From CAXBNB01 sp040151475 (GTDB lineage: Bacteria > Bacteroidota > Bacteroidia > Cytophagales > Cyclobacteriaceae), in the NCBI RefSeq assembly GCF_040151475.1, contig NZ_JBDKWG010000113.1:1-64000 (forward strand): a stretch of DNA of 64,000 bases. Direction: 5' to 3'. Both the position numbers and the translations under genes were made by a program. Below are positions 1 through 10,400 of the stretch, one piece after another; position 1 is the stretch's first letter, and the number at the start of each line of letters is the position of its first letter. The notes under the pieces were generated by a model. That model was not told the origin of the DNA and did not search any database. It saw nothing but the letters and a program-made list of their open reading frames with translations.

Positions 1-85
1 AAATTAGGTACTTGTTCACATGCTTTTTCAATGATTGTTTTACTTTTTTTTCATAACTTCAATTCTTATTTTGTGAACTCCGAAG

Positions 86-700
86 TTAGAAGTTCTTTGG
101 CATTCCCCGAAGGGCTTCCGACGAAGGAGGTTCGTTCAACACAAACAATGAAGGAATAAGTATTCTATTAGCTTTCTCCAACCCATTGTTTATTCCTTTG
201 GAAAGTACATAAACTGCTACCAATACAACAGCAATAAAGATGATTATGGTAATTCCATTTCCATTAGAAATATCAAGCCAAAATTGATCAAGGTATTGGG
301 GATTTTGATTGATTGAATCTGCTATAGAAGAAGAAAACACATGTGAAAGAGCAAAACCAAAATACCTCAAGGCCCAAGCGGTAACCACCGAATAGTAAAA
401 AGCTATGCCCAACGTGCATACTGCGATAAAGAAGCCAAGAAAGGTGTACTTTTTCCCAATTAACTCTCCGTAAGAACCAATTACTCCTTTTCTGAATTTC
501 TTTCCTATTGAAAATTCTGCCAACAGCAAAGGAATGGACCATACAAATAAGAAAAGAATCCATAGGATAATGAAAGCACCACCATATTGCCCTGCCAATC
601 TTGGAAACCTCCAAAGATTACCCGCACCAATAGCCATTCCCAACGATGCTAGTATGATTCCCCAACGGTTACTAAATTGTTCAGTAGTAAGTTCTTTCAT
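86..700 (-). pseudogene. Truncated neurotransmitter:sodium symporter (NSS/SNF family)
   Basis: The 204-residue product starts like an NSS-family sodium-coupled amino acid transporter. TM1 carries the hallmark GAGNLWRFP at residues 26-33, followed by further hydrophobic segments to about residue 170. Family members are about 450-500 residues with roughly 11-12 membrane spans, so only about the first five are present. Similarity appears to stop near residue 188, and the last 16 residues (from NEPPSSEALRG) look unrelated and more GC-rich at the DNA level. The stop is inside the window, so the truncation is not caused by the window edge. A rearrangement or insertion near base 136 is the simplest explanation. 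The protein is probably not functional as a transporter. Confidence 0.75.
89..140. other. GC-rich hairpin segment at the symporter breakpoint
   Basis: Just beyond the point where the symporter sequence breaks off there is a short GC-richer segment. It has two adjacent small hairpins, CCC-CGAA-GGG and CTTC-CGAC-GAAG, each with a tetraloop. Composition and structure differ from the AT-rich surroundings. It could be the end of an insertion element or a dispersed palindromic repeat. No terminal repeat pair or transposase is visible in the window. Confidence 0.35.
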
Positions 701-816
701 TCATTATTACTAATAACTCTTAATACTAATCAAAGTAAAATTAGAATGAAAGAAGTTCGTTTGAATAAAATAAGTAAACTAAAATTTGGAATAAGAAGGT
801 TAAAAAAGAAATTTCA

Positions 817-1398
817 TTACATTTTTATCAATTCCAGATTCATTTTAATATCTACATTTTCACCAACAACCAAGCTTCCAGAATCTAGTGTATCGTCCCA
901 TTTAAGGTTAAAATCAAACCTATTGACTGTAAAGTTAACTTTAAACCCACTTACAATCTTCTCTCCGATTGTAATTGAACCAGTGTGTACAGCTTTCATA
1001 GATACTTTTTTAGTCACATCTCTAATGGTGAGATCTCCGGAAAGTAAGTATTCATTATCGGCCACTTTTTTGAAATATTCACTTTTAAATTTAATTTGAG
1101 GAAACTTTTCTGCATTGAAAAAATCATCTTCCTTTAAATGATTGTCGCGTGTCAGGTTCTCGGTAGTGATGCTCTTCACTTCTACATTAGCTTCCACTTT
1201 GGCATTTTCAAATGAGTCGTTTTTAGCTTCTACAGTACCTGAAAACTCTGTAAATTTTCCGGTAACAGTAGATACAACTAAGTGCGTGACATCAAACTGT
1301 ATGCTTGAATGTACAGGATCAATTTTCCACTTGTTTTGCGCATTTATCGAAATAGGTAATACAAATAATAACAGTAGAATAGGAATAAAATTTTTCAT
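817..1398 (-). CDS. YceI family protein, exported
   Basis: This 193-residue protein has a cleavable signal peptide (about residues 1-20, ending INA|QN). A YceI domain follows, with the typical opening WKIDPVHSSIQFDVTHLV, an N-L-T-R-D-x-H-L segment and the FPQIKFKS strand. YceI proteins are periplasmic lipocalin-like barrels that bind isoprenoid or other amphiphilic lipids. Length and start fit the family. It stands alone between the broken symporter and the divergent NhaC gene, and the physiological ligand cannot be read from the sequence. Confidence 0.9.
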   Translation of the reverse strand: MKNFIPILLLLFVLPISINAQNKWKIDPVHSSIQFDVTHLVVSTVTGKFTEFSGTVEAKNDSFENAKVEANVEVKSITTENLTRDNHLKEDDFFNAEKFPQIKFKSEYFKKVADNEYLLSGDLTIRDVTKKVSMKAVHTGSITIGEKIVSGFKVNFTVNRFDFNLKWDDTLDSGSLVVGENVDIKMNLELIKM

Positions 1399-1547
1399 GG
1401 TAGTAGGATTTGATACACGTAAAAGTTAGTCATTTTTTAAAATAATAGCACTATAAAAGATTGTCAATCACAAATAAATTTTAACATAAAAAAGAAAAAC
1501 CTAACTTACGAACGGTAAATATTGAAATTTAAACACCTAATCAATAC

Positions 1548-3029
1548 ATGGATAATTACGGATTCTGGTCTCTTCTACCACCCATTGTTGCCATTTTCTT
1601 AGCACTCCGTACCAAACAGGTCTATTTATCTCTAACCTTAGGAATTTGGATTGGCTGGCTAATAGTCAACAATGGAAATATTTTCAGTGGATCATTCGAT
1701 ACTCTTAATTCATTCGTAACGGTTTTTAATGATGCCGGAAATACCAGAACCGTCATCTTTACTCTTTTGGTGGGCTCCCTGATAGCACTTATCCAACGAT
1801 CCGGTGGTGTGGATGGATTTATTTCAGTTGTAAAAAATAAACTAAATAATCTGGAAGATAAAAACAATCTGAAGGGCAATAGAAAGAAAATACAATTGAT
1901 TGCGGCACTCACAGGCATACTTATTTTTGTCGAATCCAACATTTCTATCCTTACTGTCGGCACATTGTACAGACCCCTATTTGACAAGCTAAAAATACCA
2001 AGAGAAAAGCTCGCATATCTTGTTGACTCAAGCTCTGCCCCTTCTTGCATCATTTTCCCTTTCAACGCCTGGGGTGCTTACATCATGGGCTTGCTCATTT
2101 TACAAGGTATAGAAAATCCATTTGCAGTGCTTTTTAAATCTATCTTCTTCAACTTCTACCCTTTTCTGGCACTCATTACAGTTTTCTACATCATTCTAAC
2201 ATCCAAAGATTTTGGAGCAATGAAGAAGGCCACAAAAAGAGCGAACGATGAAGGCAAATTGTTGGCTGATGATGCCGTACCTATGATATCTGATGAAATT
2301 ACACTATTGTCAGCAAAACCAAATGTTCCTAACCGATCTATCAATATGATCATACCCATTGGAATGATGGTCTTATTGATGCCCATCATGCTCACTTATA
2401 CCGGTTGGAATAGCTCTGATTCAAGTCTGAGTTTTTTTATGCAAGTGTTTGATGCTATAGGAAAAGGTTCAGGCTCAACATCCGTATTGACCTCAGTAAC
2501 CTGCTCTATAATAGTAGCCATGCTGATGTATAGGGTTCAAAAAATAATGGGAATAAAAGAAATGATTGACTTGTCTTTAAAAGGCATGTCAGGAATGGTA
2601 TCATTAGCAATACTTATGGTATTGGCGTTTGCAATTGGTAGTCTCTGTAAAGAACTGGGAACGGGTCTGTATGTAGCCGAAATGACTAAAAGCTGGCTCA
2701 CTCCTGCTTTAGTTCCGGCTATTGTATTTGCTGTAAGTTGCTTTATAGCTTTCTCCACTGGCACTTCATGGGGTACATTTGCCATTATGATTTCGATAGC
2801 AATACCTATGGCTCAATCTTTCGACAGCAATATATATTTAGTGATCGGGGCGGCTTTAGGTGGTGGAGTATTTGGAGACCACTGCTCTCCTATTTCGGAT
2901 ACGACCATCATCTCATCTATGGCATCAGCCAGTGATCACGTAGATCATGTAAAAACTCAATTGCCTTATGCTCTGGTCGCTGGAATGGTAGCATTTCTTA
3001 TGTATTTAGTGTTGGGATTTTTAGGTTAA
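1548..3029 (+). CDS. nhaC: NhaC family Na+/H+ antiporter
   Basis: This 493-residue polytopic inner-membrane protein has the NhaC-type C-terminal signature GDHCSPISDTTIISS near residues 445-460. Upstream are the SSSAPSCIIFPFNAWG helix and a GTSWGTFAIMISIAIP helix typical of NhaC and related ion-transporter folds. It should exchange Na+ for H+ across the cytoplasmic membrane, for pH and salt homeostasis. The ATG start is preceded by a divergent intergenic region shared with the YceI gene. Its stop lies only 14 bases from the end of the convergent sulfatase gene. Substrate specificity within the NhaC group (Na+/H+ versus malate/lactate exchange) is inferred, not shown. Confidence 0.88.
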   Translation: MDNYGFWSLLPPIVAIFLALRTKQVYLSLTLGIWIGWLIVNNGNIFSGSFDTLNSFVTVFNDAGNTRTVIFTLLVGSLIALIQRSGGVDGFISVVKNKLNNLEDKNNLKGNRKKIQLIAALTGILIFVESNISILTVGTLYRPLFDKLKIPREKLAYLVDSSSAPSCIIFPFNAWGAYIMGLLILQGIENPFAVLFKSIFFNFYPFLALITVFYIILTSKDFGAMKKATKRANDEGKLLADDAVPMISDEITLLSAKPNVPNRSINMIIPIGMMVLLMPIMLTYTGWNSSDSSLSFFMQVFDAIGKGSGSTSVLTSVTCSIIVAMLMYRVQKIMGIKEMIDLSLKGMSGMVSLAILMVLAFAIGSLCKELGTGLYVAEMTKSWLTPALVPAIVFAVSCFIAFSTGTSWGTFAIMISIAIPMAQSFDSNIYLVIGAALGGGVFGDHCSPISDTTIISSMASASDHVDHVKTQLPYALVAGMVAFLMYLVLGFLG

Positions 3030-3043
3030 AATCTAAGATCACT

Positions 3044-4765
3044 CTATTTCTTAGGTATTGGCTTGGGAATAACTTTAGCATCTTTTGCCCATTGATACCA
3101 GTCTTGAGCCATTTGACTGACAAGATCAGGATTTTGGGAAGACAGGTCATTTATTTCCGTCCTGTCTTCTTCCATATTATACAATTGCCAATCGGTTAGA
3201 TTGATCTGATCTTGCTTATCAAATACGAAACTATTGCTAAGGTCTGGTTTTGAGACCAATTTCCATTTTCCATTTCTGATCGCTCTATTCCCCTCATGCT
3301 CCCAATATACAGCACCTCTGCTTAACTGTTCATTGTTTTCAAATGTAGGCAGTAAACTCACTCCCTGCATTGGTATTATTTCCTTTCCATTTTGTGTTTT
3401 TGGATATGTAGCTCCAGATACATCGACAAATGTTGCCATTACATCTATTAAATGACCATACTGATTCCTGAATTCGCCAGTAGTTTTAATTTTTTCTGGC
3501 CAGTGAACTATCAGCGGAGTAGAAATTCCTCCTTCGTTCACCCAATGCTTGTACATTCTAAATGGCGTATTGGAAGCATTTGCCCATCCAATATCATAAC
3601 CAACATAAGTGTCAGCTGCCCCCGAATATACACCTCTTGCTGAACGTACAGGTCTTCCGTCACGTGTTTGCTTAGGTTGCATTCTATACTGCAATTCTCC
3701 TTTGTCCATAGGTTTCAAAGTATCCGGATCAACGTCTATTTCATTTTCCCTCCAAAAACCCCATTGTTCAGCACAAGCTCCATTGTCCTGTAAAAACAAT
3801 ATCAAAGTATTATCTAATTCACCTTTCCTTTCCAGTTCCGCAACGATTCGTCCAATTCCCTGATCCATATTATCGATCATAGCCGCATACACCTCCATAC
3901 ATGCTGCCTGCCAGTCTTTCATCTCTGTATCTTCCCATTTATTATCACCTGGCGTTGGCTCAGACATCTTCCATTGCTCTTCTATGATTCCCATTCGAAT
4001 CATACGTTGATACCTCTCCTTTCTCAACTCATCCCAGCCTTTATTATATACACCTTTGTATTTAGCAATATCTTTTGGAGGTGCTTGCAAAGGCCAATGG
4101 GCAGCAGTGTAGGCCACATACATAAAAAATGGATTTTCAGACGAATGATCATTGATAAATGAAACAACAGTATCACTAATAGCATCTGTATAATAAAAAT
4201 CTTCTGCAGGAGCTATAAATGTATTTCCGGATGTCAGGGAATTAGGGTCATAAAAACTACCCGCACCGTGAATAGTACCAAAAAACCGATCAAAACCTCT
4301 TTGTAATGGCCAATTGTGTTTGCTTGGATTTTTATTACCGGGTAATAGTGGAGTAACATGCCACTTACCAGCCATATAAGTAGAATAACCTGCTGTTTTC
4401 AATACCTGTGCAATAGTTAAACTATTCTCACTTAAATCTCCTCGGTAGCCATCCGCTCCCCGATCTCTCATCATGTGACCAATACCAGCCTGATGAGGAT
4501 ACAATCCTGTAAGTAGAGACGCTCTGGTAGGGCAACAACGGGATGTATTGTAAAATTGGGTGTATCTCAAACCATTTCCAGCCAATGCATCAAGGTTAGG
4601 CGTTTTTATTTCACTTCCATAGCACCCTATATCTGAATACCCCATGTCATCTGACATAATCAAAATGATATTAGGTTTCTTTTTTTCTTCTTTTAATTGA
4701 CTGCACCCTATGACAAATAACACTACTCCGAGAAATATCAGTATTCTTGTTTTCCTACTAACCAT
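3044..4765 (-). CDS. Lipoprotein arylsulfatase (type I, formylglycine-dependent)
   Basis: This 573-residue sulfatase hydrolyses sulfate esters. A lipoprotein signal ends in the lipobox VIGC (Cys21), so it should be membrane-anchored. Residues 31-40 hold the metal-binding PNIILIMSDD. Cys77 in C-C-P-T-R is the residue expected to be converted to formylglycine (pattern C-x-P-x-R), followed by ASLLTGLYPHQAGIGHM. C-terminal features such as WEHEGNRAIRNGKWKLV match the arylsulfatase A-like group. No SusC/SusD pair or other sulfatase is adjacent, so it is not in an obvious polysaccharide utilisation locus here. The natural sulfated substrate is unknown. Confidence 0.93.
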   Translation of the reverse strand: MVSRKTRILIFLGVVLFVIGCSQLKEEKKKPNIILIMSDDMGYSDIGCYGSEIKTPNLDALAGNGLRYTQFYNTSRCCPTRASLLTGLYPHQAGIGHMMRDRGADGYRGDLSENSLTIAQVLKTAGYSTYMAGKWHVTPLLPGNKNPSKHNWPLQRGFDRFFGTIHGAGSFYDPNSLTSGNTFIAPAEDFYYTDAISDTVVSFINDHSSENPFFMYVAYTAAHWPLQAPPKDIAKYKGVYNKGWDELRKERYQRMIRMGIIEEQWKMSEPTPGDNKWEDTEMKDWQAACMEVYAAMIDNMDQGIGRIVAELERKGELDNTLILFLQDNGACAEQWGFWRENEIDVDPDTLKPMDKGELQYRMQPKQTRDGRPVRSARGVYSGAADTYVGYDIGWANASNTPFRMYKHWVNEGGISTPLIVHWPEKIKTTGEFRNQYGHLIDVMATFVDVSGATYPKTQNGKEIIPMQGVSLLPTFENNEQLSRGAVYWEHEGNRAIRNGKWKLVSKPDLSNSFVFDKQDQINLTDWQLYNMEEDRTEINDLSSQNPDLVSQMAQDWYQWAKDAKVIPKPIPKK

Positions 4766-4903
4766 GACAGTGATTTTATGTTATCATGCCAAAATAATGA
4801 ATTTGACTGAAACGGTTGTTGGAAAAGCTAATTTCCTTGCTCTGATCACTATGTAAGTCGAATTACTAAATATTTACAAGTGTACCTAAAGGATGATATA
4901 AGT

Positions 4904-5659
4904 CTAATAAGGATGCAACATCCTTCTTATAGCTAAGATATTATTTTGGAAATAAGATGGTTCAATTTTTTGAACAACACCGCTGTACACGCCCACAAAT
5001 TCATGCTCTGAAATAGCAATAAAAGCACCGTTGGGTCTGTCACTACCTGTATAAACAATATCTCCGGATTCTATCTCTTGCAAACCAGCCACTTCACTTC
5101 CCTGCTTCACCTGGTCGGTCAATGTCCGCCCAATCCGATAACCACAAATTTTGAAAATCTGCTGAACAAAACCACTCTCATCTATTCCAAATGGTGATTT
5201 TCCTCCAAACAAGTACGGAGAATACATATACTTTGAAACAATGGTTTTGAAAAACTCAAATTCACGTTTTTGATTCAAGCTTTTGGATGCTCCATTAAAA
5301 GCAACTTGCTCCTCTATCTTGAATAGTTCATTGGTGGAAATAGGTAAAATACTCCCCAGCAATATGCTGACATGCTTCTTTTTGAAGAAAATATTACCAG
5401 AAAGATCGGTACACACTTTGTAATCAGAGTCGTTGATTTGTTCGAAGTATTCGACTGAAATTGATTCGTGCTGATCTCTTCGAATCCAACCTTCGGAGTT
5501 GTCAAAATTTAATACAATTTTCAACCACTCCTTTTTTTTATCAATTACTGAATAGTGTTCACCAAATAAAATTTGAGAAACCATAGCCTCTGTATCCTTC
5601 GGCTCACACCTCATTGGCACAAGGCTCATGCGACAAATGCCCTTTTCATCTTCAATCAT
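4904..5659 (-). CDS. SH3/NlpC-P60-like protein lacking catalytic residues
   Basis: The 251-residue protein has no signal peptide. It has SH3b-like repeats (about residues 10-120) and a C-terminal NlpC/P60 fold (about 130-250). The landmark block is recognisable: YLFGGKSPFGID then ESGF. However, the invariant catalytic Cys of GIDCSGF is Glu161, encoded by GAG, and the catalytic His that precedes the glycine-rich strand is replaced (Asn210-Gly). Family knowledge says both are needed for cleavage of D-Glu-diaminopimelate bonds. I therefore infer a non-catalytic relative, perhaps a binding or scaffold protein. It starts 4 bases after the smpB stop and is probably co-transcribed with it. Confidence 0.8.
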   Translation of the reverse strand: MIEDEKGICRMSLVPMRCEPKDTEAMVSQILFGEHYSVIDKKKEWLKIVLNFDNSEGWIRRDQHESISVEYFEQINDSDYKVCTDLSGNIFFKKKHVSILLGSILPISTNELFKIEEQVAFNGASKSLNQKREFEFFKTIVSKYMYSPYLFGGKSPFGIDESGFVQQIFKICGYRIGRTLTDQVKQGSEVAGLQEIESGDIVYTGSDRPNGAFIAISEHEFVGVYSGVVQKIEPSYFQNNILAIRRMLHPY

Positions 5660-5663
5660 GGAC

Positions 5664-6131
5664 TTAATATTTATTACGATCCAATTCCCTCTTTACATCC
5701 TTTTCTTTAATGGAATCTCTCTTATCATGTATTTTCTTACCCTTTGCCAAAGCTATTTCAAGTTTTGCAAATCCTCTGCCGTTTACAAACAATCGCAACG
5801 GAATTATTGCCAACCCTTTTTCTTTAAATTTAGAATCTATTTTTCTAATATCATTCTTTGAAAGCAAAAGCTTTCGCTCTCTAACCGGATCATGATTATT
5901 GTAAGTGCCTTCGGTGAAAACTGCAATGTGCATTCCCTTGATGTATAATTCTTCTTTAAAAATATGGCAATGTGCTTCCTGTAAACTGGCTTTGCCTTCC
6001 TTGATTGATTTTATTTCAGTACCCTGTAGCACGATTCCGGCCACATATTTATCAATAAATGTATATTCATAACTCGCTTTCCTGTTTTTGATGTTCACAT
6101 CATTACTGAACCTTTTCTTATCTTTTGACAT
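5664..6131 (-). CDS. smpB: SsrA-binding protein SmpB
   Basis: This 155-residue protein has the full SmpB fold: N-terminal NRKASYEYTFIDKYVAGI, the GTEIKSIKEGKASL strand, and the basic C-terminal tail GKKIHDKRDSIKEKD that enters the decoding centre. SmpB binds tmRNA (SsrA) and brings it to stalled ribosomes for trans-translation. Length is normal. No tmRNA gene is visible in the window. The degenerate NlpC/P60-like gene follows after 4 bases. Confidence 0.97.
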   Translation of the reverse strand: MSKDKKRFSNDVNIKNRKASYEYTFIDKYVAGIVLQGTEIKSIKEGKASLQEAHCHIFKEELYIKGMHIAVFTEGTYNNHDPVRERKLLLSKNDIRKIDSKFKEKGLAIIPLRLFVNGRGFAKLEIALAKGKKIHDKRDSIKEKDVKRELDRNKY

Positions 6132-6206
6132 TACATTTTATTGTTTATAACAACTTCAAGTTCTAAAATATTCATTTAGATTCAATCTCCTTCTATAATT
6201 TCGTAG

Positions 6207-7211
6207 TTAAAATGGCATTCTGGGCATAGGAGCAGATGATAATAAAGCAAAATCATTTTTCAAATACTTAAAATGGCCAGCCATAGCGATCATTGCCGCA
6301 TTATCAGTACAGTATTCAAATTTTGGAATATATACATTCCACCCTTGCTTGTCTCCTTCTGTCATCAACGCTTGTCGCAATCCTGAATTGGCGGACACGC
6401 CACCAGCAATGGCTATTTCATTTATGTCTTCCTTTTTAGCAGCCTTGATCAATTTTTCCATCAACATAGAAATGAGACTTTTCTGAATGCTGGCACAGAG
6501 GTCGTTCATGTTTTCTTTGATGAAATTCTCATTTTTTCTCATTTCTTTTTGCAAAAAATAAAGAATAGATGTCTTGATACCACTAAAGGAATAATCAAGA
6601 TCCGGCATAGAAGTTTCTGCAAATTGAAATTTATCCGGATCACCTTCTTTAGCGTGTTTGTCGATCAATGGCCCGCCTGGATAATTCAGCCCCAAAAGCT
6701 TTGCTGCCTTATCAAAGGCCTCTCCTACAGCATCATCTTTGGTTTCACCAACTATACGCATTTCCAAACTTTCATCAACCCTCACAAGCTGAGTGTGTCC
6801 ACCGCTTACCGTCAAACAAAGCATTGGAAATGTCGGTTTTGGATCATCGATAAAATGAGCGAGAATATGAGCCTGCATGTGATTAACAGATATAAGAGGT
6901 ATGTTTAGTCCCAAACAGAGCGACTTTGCGAAAGAAGACCCCACCAATAAAGCACCCAACAAACCTGGTCCCTGAGTATGTGCCACAGCACTTAGTTCTT
7001 CCTTTTTAATCCCTGCCTCTACCAGTGCCCTGTCCACTACAGGAACGATCTGCTGTTGGTGAGCTCTGGAGGCCAGTTCAGGTACTACACCTCCGTACTT
7101 TTCATGTACCTTTTGAGTCGCTATTATATTGGATAGAATCACCCCATTTTGCATTACTGCTGCCGAAGTTTCATCACATGAAGACTCTATTGCTAAAATA
7201 TTAATATCCAT
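6207..7211 (-). CDS. tsaD: tRNA N6-adenosine threonylcarbamoyltransferase TsaD
   Basis: This is a 334-residue member of the Kae1/Qri7/TsaD family that transfers threonylcarbamoyl to A37 of ANN-decoding tRNAs. The N-terminal MDINILAIESSCDET, the metal-binding NHMQAHILAH, the SGGHTQLV nucleotide loop and the C-terminal CTDNAAMIA are all present. I use the ATG at 7211, because upstream extension to 7307 would add 32 non-conserved residues and would cover a good -7 promoter match (7228-7235). The gene is divergent from tamB. Confidence 0.97.
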   Translation of the reverse strand: MDINILAIESSCDETSAAVMQNGVILSNIIATQKVHEKYGGVVPELASRAHQQQIVPVVDRALVEAGIKKEELSAVAHTQGPGLLGALLVGSSFAKSLCLGLNIPLISVNHMQAHILAHFIDDPKPTFPMLCLTVSGGHTQLVRVDESLEMRIVGETKDDAVGEAFDKAAKLLGLNYPGGPLIDKHAKEGDPDKFQFAETSMPDLDYSFSGIKTSILYFLQKEMRKNENFIKENMNDLCASIQKSLISMLMEKLIKAAKKEDINEIAIAGGVSANSGLRQALMTEGDKQGWNVYIPKFEYCTDNAAMIAMAGHFKYLKNDFALLSSAPMPRMPF

Positions 7212-7227
7212 ATTCAAAAAATTGAAA

Positions 7228-7235
7228 CAAAAATA
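7228..7235 (-). promoter_or_regulatory. Candidate -7 box for tsaD
   Basis: On the minus strand this reads TATTTTTG and matches the Bacteroidota -7 consensus TAnnTTTG. It is 17 bases upstream of the chosen tsaD ATG. No TTG lies at the ideal -33 spacing, so support is moderate. Confidence 0.4.
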
Positions 7236-7397
7236 CGTTACCAATATGGAGAAGACAGTAGGAAAAAAGAAATTTTGGAATCTCAAAGGCAAAAAATGGA
7301 TTTTCAAACGAAAAATACCATATCTAAAACAAGTAAGTAGAAGTACTGGTAACGGATAATAAGACTGTTGGAAAAAGAAATTCTAAAGATTACAATT

Positions 7398-7405
7398 TAG
7401 TTTTG
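7398..7405 (+). promoter_or_regulatory. Candidate -7 box for tamB
   Basis: TAGTTTTG matches TAnnTTTG and is followed by CAT, as in the initiator tRNA promoter. It ends only 8 bases before the tamB ATG, so transcription from it would give a leader of just a few bases. A -33 TTG at ideal spacing is not seen. Confidence 0.4.
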
Positions 7406-7413
7406 CATAATTG

Positions 7414-10400
7414 ATGGAAGACACTGAAAACAAAGAAAATTTGATCTGGAACTGGAAGCAGGTATTGCTTTACATTCCGGTTTTCTTTCTGATCTTTTTT
7501 GCCTTGGTTGTAACTATCATCCAAATTCCAATTGTACAAACAAAAATACTAAACTCTCTCAGTCAGGTTGTATCATCAAAAACAGACTACAATATTGAAA
7601 TAGGGCATGTTAATTTATCCTGGTATGACAATATTCTCTTTGATGATCTGAAAATCTATGACAACCAAGACAGTGTACTACTGACAACTCATCACATATC
7701 AGCTAACATTGGGCTTTATGATCTCATTGTCAACAAAAAAGTAATTTTTGATGAAATAGAATTGCAAAACCCTGCGGTACACCTGATAAAAAAAACAGAC
7801 AGCACTGCCATCAATATTTCTGAATTTATTATACAATTAAAGCAAAATCAACAAAATAAGAGTAGTCAGTCCTCTCCTGTCATTATAGAATCTATCAAAA
7901 TAAACAACGGCACATTTACTTATAATGATTTGACCAAACCACTACTAGAAGAAAGAAAAGATTACACTCATTTTGGTTACAAAAATATTTCTGCTACAGC
8001 CAATCACTTTGTTCAAAAAGCTGATTCTATAGATTTTGATTTGATCTCTATGAATGCCACAGATATTAAAGAGCAATTAAACATTAAAAGTTTAAGCGGT
8101 CTTTTTAGTTATTGTAATCAGTCTATTACATTTTCCAGTCTCGATTTAAAAACCGACAAGAGCCAAATCAGGGATTCACTTCGTCTGAATTACGCATCGT
8201 CATCAGCCCTAAGCTATTTTGTGGATAGTGTAAGCTTCTTCGTGAATCTCGACAGTTCTTTTATTAGTTCAGATGATATTGCTCTCTTTGCTCCTAATAT
8301 TGACCACATCAATCAAACGTATGAATTATCCGGTGAAATACAAGGTTTGATAGGCGATTTAAGAGCCAAAAACATACATCTTAAATTTGGTCAAAACACT
8401 TTAATTGAGGGTGACCTCAACTTTTTCGGTTTACCTAAGGTAAAAGAGACATTTATAGACGTCAACCTTGGAAGAGCCACACTCTCACCAGAAGACTTTC
8501 TAAGGTATATCCCTGAGCAATACCGTAAAAACCTTCCCAATACGGGTACGATTGAATTCAAAGGTCAATACCTGGGTTTTCCAACAGATTTTGTATCTCA
8601 TGGCACTTTTACGATGGCTGCAGGTTTTATAAAATCAGATCTCAACTTCAAATTGGAAGAAGGAAAAAAAGCCCAATATTCTGGTAATTTGATTTTAAGA
8701 GATTTCGATCTGGGGCAGGTATTCAATAACGAAAAGCTACTTCAAAAAATATACTTCAACGGCAATATCAAAGGCAAAGGGCTGGATATAAAAAGTGCCG
8801 TTTTACACCTCAATGCTAAAATAGACTCCATAGGTGTCATGGGCTATAAATATTCCAATATATACGCTAACGGAGACCTTGCCAACGGATACTTTGAAGG
8901 AATCCTACAAACTAAAGATCCCAACCTTGTCTTTGATGGTCAGGTAAACATCGATATCCGCAATCATCGGGATAAAATCAATATCAGTGCCTGTTTGGAT
9001 GCACTCAACCTACAACCATTAGGCTTCTCAGAGAGAAATATTTTTATTTCATCTCGTATAGAAGTGGATATAAAAGAATTTCATATTGACAGTCTCAAAG
9101 GATACATTAATTTAAAAAATCCGAAACTAATAATAGATTCAGACAAACTAGAATTAGACTCTGTGAAATTCTTGTCATTTTTGGTAGGAGACGAACGGAC
9201 TGTTTCTTTGGAAACCGATGGGCTCAGCGCAGAAGCAAAAGGAAATTTCAAAAACAGCACTGTCTTAAATGAATTTAATAATTTATATAAAGAGCTGTGG
9301 CTTAATATACGAAATAATCAAGACAGTATAGACTTATATTACAGTCAAAAGGAAGTTGAAATTGAAACTTTTGAAGTTGCTCTGAAAATAAACTTAAGAG
9401 ATGCCAACAAATTCGTTCAACCATTTTACCCTAATATTCAATTATCAAAGGGAATAATTTTAGAAGGAAAGTTTGTTTCAGATAAAACATCAATATTAAG
9501 CCTTAATACCAACTTAGACAGCTTAATAATTAACAGCAACCTATTTCTTCAAAATCAATTGGATATCTCCATTTCCAAGAAAAACTCTTACAGAAACACT
9601 CTTTCTTCCTTTTTCCTTTCTTCCAAAGAGCAAAATTGGAATGGAAACTCACGCACTGATAATATTTATTTAGAATCTATATGGTCAAACAACCATGTCG
9701 ATTTAGAATTCAATTTAGATCAAAAAGAAATAAAAAACACATTAAACTTAAGGGCTACAATTGACTTTTCACAAGATTCAATAAATTTTCATTTTTTGGA
9801 ATCAGACATACAGGCTCTGGGAAAGTATTGGAAATTTGACAGCACAAATCAAATCACTTACATCAATGACAAGCTTGATTTCAATAATGTAAAACTTATT
9901 CAAGGCATCCAATCACTCGCACTGAATGGCACTCTATCAGACAATGCCAGTGATCAACTGCATTTTGATATCCGGGAGTTTAACGTAAGTAGTCTAAATT
10001 CCCTCCTTCCGATGCAAATAAGTGGAGTAGTGGACGGTAACATAGATATTAACAAACTGGAAAATGACGTATTGATAGAAAGTAACCTTAGAGCCAAATC
10101 TTTCTATATCGAAGATTTTCTTGTAGGAGACATTGATTGTTTTTCGGATTGGGAAAACAATAGAGACCGTCTGGGCATGGATTTTACAGTAAACCGTGCC
10201 AATAAAAGAATTATTGATGTAAATGGATATTTTTATCCTAAAAAAGACAACAATCAATTAGAAATGTCTGCTGTCTTTGATAGTGCCAATCTTAATGTCA
10301 TTCAACCTTTCGTCAAAGACCAATTTAGCAATTTAAGTGGTTTTGCATCTGGAAAATTTAGCATTTCCGGAAACCCATCCTCTCCCATTCTAGACAGTAA

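Noticed and set aside
677..1099. Plus-strand open frames opposite the YceI gene
   Set aside because: They are antisense to a well-supported YceI coding region and carry no domain-like features.
7212..7307. Longer TsaD reading with 32 extra N-terminal residues
   Set aside because: The extension is not family-like, and a -7 promoter match lies inside it. MDINILAIESS is the usual start region.
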